Of a DNA stretch of 26,321 nucleotides, positions 24,274 to 26,321 are shown piece after piece. The stretch is from CAYNDB01 sp964395915. GTDB lineage: Bacteria > Nitrospinota_A > UBA7883 > JAJRTC01. Numbering within the stretch: position 1 is the first letter of the stretch; each line of letters starts with the position of its first letter. Both the position numbers and the translations under genes were made by a program. The stretch is taken from positions 1-26,321 of the forward strand of contig CAYNDB010000024.1 of NCBI GenBank assembly GCA_964395915.1. Reading direction: 5' to 3'. The notes below the pieces were generated by a model. That model saw only the letters and a program-made list of their open reading frames with translations. It was not told the origin of the DNA and ran no database searches.

Positions 24274-25253
24274 GGCATAACCCTCCATGGAGTTAGCGGA
24301 ATAATCGCTTCCAGCATTATTAATATGATGGAGGGAATTAAAAGCCACATGAACCAGTCTGAATGCCTGACATAAACTTTGATTTTAATATCGGTTTTTT
24401 CAAGCTTGTCGATTTCCTGATATATCTGGGCCAGCGCTTCCTCGTTCTCCGCGCGAAAATAGCGCCCTCCCGTAGCGGCGGCTATCTGGCGAAGCAGGGT
24501 TTCGTCTATCTCGGTCCTGGTTCTCACACGGCGTTTGCCGAACCTGGGATCGTTCACGGTCTGAAAAAATATCCCCTCTTTCCCAACGCCGATGGTATAG
24601 ACTTTCACTCCCACAGCTTTTGCCATCTTAGCCGCGGTAACAGGGTCTATCGCGCCACGGTTGTTCACACCATCAGTCAGCAATACGGCGATTTTACTTT
24701 TAGCTTGCGAGTCCTTCAGGCGGTTGGCGGCGGTGGCCAGCGCCATTCCGATAGCTGTGCCGTCTTCGATAAGACCTATATATGAATTTTCCAAAAACCC
24801 TAGCAGGACAGGATAATCGAGAGTAAGCGGGCATTGTGTGTATCCCTGCGCCGCAAATACCACAAGCCCTATCCTGTCGTTCTTTCTGCCTTGAATGAAT
24901 TCTCCTATCACTTTTTTCGCCGCGGCAAGGCGGTTTGGCTTAAGGTCAGACGAACTCATCGACGAGGAAAGGTCCAGAGTCAGCATTATATCTATCCCTC
25001 TGGAAGTAACCTCTTCCTCCTTATATCCAGTTTGTGGCCGGGCCAGAGCCAAAATTATTAAGGCCACAGCAAAGAACCGCAAGGTAAAAGAAATATGCGG
25101 GGTTATTTTAGGACGGTGGTAAACGGCCAGCCTTGTTATCATCCCGGTGTCTGGAAAACGCGCTCCTGCGCTCTTTAGTCTTGTCCGATACAGCCAAAGC
25201 ATTACAGGCAGGATCAACAGCCCCAAGAGAATCCACGGGTCGGCGAACCTCAC
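24270..25253 (-). CDS. batA: BatA-like von Willebrand factor A membrane protein
   Basis: The 327-residue protein has two N-terminal transmembrane helices (about 7-22 and 58-72), a VWA domain with complete MIDAS residues (DLSSSMSSSD near 94-103, later LLTDGVNNRG) and a C-terminal helix (about 303-322). It pairs with BatB, its paralog, in one operon. The start is GTG with AAGGAG 8 nt upstream, overlapping the preceding stop in GTGA. The batA-batB junction repeats exactly this GTGA design. The family is linked to stress tolerance and envelope homeostasis; the biochemical activity is not defined. Confidence 0.88.
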   Translation of the reverse strand: MRFADPWILLGLLILPVMLWLYRTRLKSAGARFPDTGMITRLAVYHRPKITPHISFTLRFFAVALIILALARPQTGYKEEEVTSRGIDIMLTLDLSSSMSSSDLKPNRLAAAKKVIGEFIQGRKNDRIGLVVFAAQGYTQCPLTLDYPVLLGFLENSYIGLIEDGTAIGMALATAANRLKDSQAKSKIAVLLTDGVNNRGAIDPVTAAKMAKAVGVKVYTIGVGKEGIFFQTVNDPRFGKRRVRTRTEIDETLLRQIAAATGGRYFRAENEEALAQIYQEIDKLEKTDIKIKVYVRHSDWFMWLLIPSIILIMLEAIIPLTPWRVMP

Positions 25254-26173
25254 GCCACTTTCTCCTTTTCCACATGCTTTGTATTGTCCACAAACTCAAG
25301 AGCCTCCTGAATGGCGTTATCGGCCTCCTCCCGGGTAGGCTTTCTTTTGGCGAACTTCACAAGGTCACACGCTTTAAGGATGTTCAGTAGTTTCATCTTT
25401 ATATTTCGCGGGGCGTAACGGTTGTCAAACTCTCTTTCAAGCTCCAGCGTAGTCCTCTCCAGCGCAAGGATGCCATAACGTTTCTCTACATAACCACGGG
25501 CTATCTCCGACACACGAAAAAAATGCTCCTGAGCAAGACCTTTCCCGAAAGGATCTTCCGCCTGAAGCCTTGCAAGCTGTTCATACGCCAGCTCGTGCGA
25601 AGCTTTTTCCGGAATGGCGGGAGGCTCGACCGGCGTCCGTTTTCTTCCAGCAAACCATCTCCAGAGTAAAACGCCGGCGATTATGACGGCGATCAAGGCA
25701 AGCGCAGTGTAAATATAAGCGCTCCAACGCAATGACGCTTTGGCTGGGCCGTGAATATCTTTTGGTGTGTCAGCGGTGGCCGGATCGGTTCTTATAGAGA
25801 CGATCTCGAAGGGTGTCGGCCCCACCTTGATGGTTGATTCCGCTCCAGCGGAGTCGATAACGATATATTCAAACGGAGGTATTTCGCTCTTACCTATCTT
25901 GTAGGCCTCCACCTTGTAAACCACGCGCACAGTTTTGGAGCCGTCTTCATGCGTGACAGGCGGCAGGGCTTCATATGACAGAAAGTCGACGCCTTCAGGC
26001 AAAGGAAGCGTCTTTGGCATCCGAAGCTTCGATCCCGGCTTTAAATCTATATCAATATGAACGTTTATCGGCGCTCCTATTGGCGCCTGCGGAGGCTCCA
26101 CGAAAACTGCGTCTGCAAACGATGATTGTGTTGAGAAAACGAAAACAGCGAATAGAAAAACAAATGTTTTCAT
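25250..26173 (-). CDS. BatD/DUF4381-like membrane protein
   Basis: This 307-residue protein has a signal peptide (cleavage after about residue 20, SSFADA), a periplasmic beta-rich region (about 21-145) with an EPPQAPIGAPINV start typical of BatD-like domains, and one transmembrane helix (about 152-172). The cytoplasmic helical tail (about 195-300) has the LAQEHFFRVSEIARGYVEKRYG segment seen in DUF4381-type proteins. It sits between a DUF58 gene and batA, the usual place for this component. The ATG overlaps the DUF58 stop in TGATG. It may bridge periplasmic and cytoplasmic Bat partners (inference). Confidence 0.8.
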   Translation of the reverse strand: MKTFVFLFAVFVFSTQSSFADAVFVEPPQAPIGAPINVHIDIDLKPGSKLRMPKTLPLPEGVDFLSYEALPPVTHEDGSKTVRVVYKVEAYKIGKSEIPPFEYIVIDSAGAESTIKVGPTPFEIVSIRTDPATADTPKDIHGPAKASLRWSAYIYTALALIAVIIAGVLLWRWFAGRKRTPVEPPAIPEKASHELAYEQLARLQAEDPFGKGLAQEHFFRVSEIARGYVEKRYGILALERTTLELEREFDNRYAPRNIKMKLLNILKACDLVKFAKRKPTREEADNAIQEALEFVDNTKHVEKEKVA

Positions 26174-26321
26174 CAGAACCTGACCCTGCGCTCGCGAATC
26201 TTGAAAAAACGGATCAACGGCTCTATGTATGACCTGTCTGTCTGTATTACCACCTGGTCGGCCCCCGCTGACGCAAACAGCCTGTCTCTCTCCGCTGTTT
26301 CCGCCGCTACCGCCGCTTCAT
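26173..26321 (-). CDS. DUF58 protein, C-terminal end only
   Basis: Only the last 48 codons are in the window. On the minus strand the frame reads EAAVAAETAERDRLF, then DQVVIQTDRSYIEPLIRFF and the basic end KIRERRVRF before TGA. This is the typical tail of DUF58 proteins (VWA-like, encoded beside moxR and bat genes). The stop overlaps the next gene's start in TGATG. It is not on a canonical start-to-stop frame because it is truncated by the window edge. Confidence 0.75.
   Translation of the reverse strand, partial: EAAVAAETAERDRLFASAGADQVVIQTDRSYIEPLIRFFKIRERRVRF

Overview
The window looks like a chromosome segment from a Gram-negative, surface-glycan-rich environmental bacterium. A PEP-CTERM protein (exosortase substrate), lipoprotein signal peptidase, a large envelope-glycan operon, a sugar carbamoyltransferase cassette and a BatA/BatB-type operon all point to a diderm. 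Codon usage and the mosaic of families would fit a Nitrospinota/Nitrospirota/Desulfobacterota-like lineage, but this is inference: no rRNA or other taxonomic marker is present. No tRNA, rRNA, CRISPR array, transposase or prophage gene was seen.

Left edge (1-5322): the 3' part of ileS runs directly into lspA (stop and start codons abut). An intergenic region of degenerate dispersed repeats follows, then a leftward gene for a small secreted PEP-CTERM protein. Its 470-bp upstream region holds a good sigma-54 promoter and three copies of a TGTAAA-N5-TTTACA-like dyad spaced about 110 bp apart, an arrangement expected for enhancer-binding activator control. The same region borders a rightward gene for a GlcF/LutA-type iron-sulfur protein that may be translated from a leaderless message.

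Centre (5354-20483): eight genes on the minus strand form one probable operon. In transcription order they encode two related SGNH acyl-esterase/acyltransferase-like membrane proteins, a third SGNH protein of different build, a dolichol-phosphate-sugar-synthase-type GT2, a cobalamin-binding radical SAM enzyme, a polytopic GT-C-type glycosyltransferase, a fusion of a class II glutamine amidotransferase with a WbpG/PseA-type N-acetyl-sugar amidotransferase, and a second GT-C-type glycosyltransferase. Together they suggest production of a polyprenyl-phosphate sugar, its polymerisation or transfer outside the membrane, amidation and acyl decoration. Accessory modules are shared between enzymes of the operon.

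Right (20484-26321): a divergent rightward cassette encodes a DUF5989 small membrane protein, a NodU/TobZ-type carbamoyltransferase and an SxtJ-like membrane protein. The carbamoyltransferase appears to start at ATT, so a canonical-start gene call loses its first 94 codons. Convergent to it is a Bat operon (DUF58 end, BatD/DUF4381-like protein, BatA, BatB) with tightly overlapping genes. The candidates for new biology are the multi-domain glycan-modification operon with its shared modules, the self-contained amidotransferase fusion, and the sigma-54/tandem-dyad control region of the PEP-CTERM gene.
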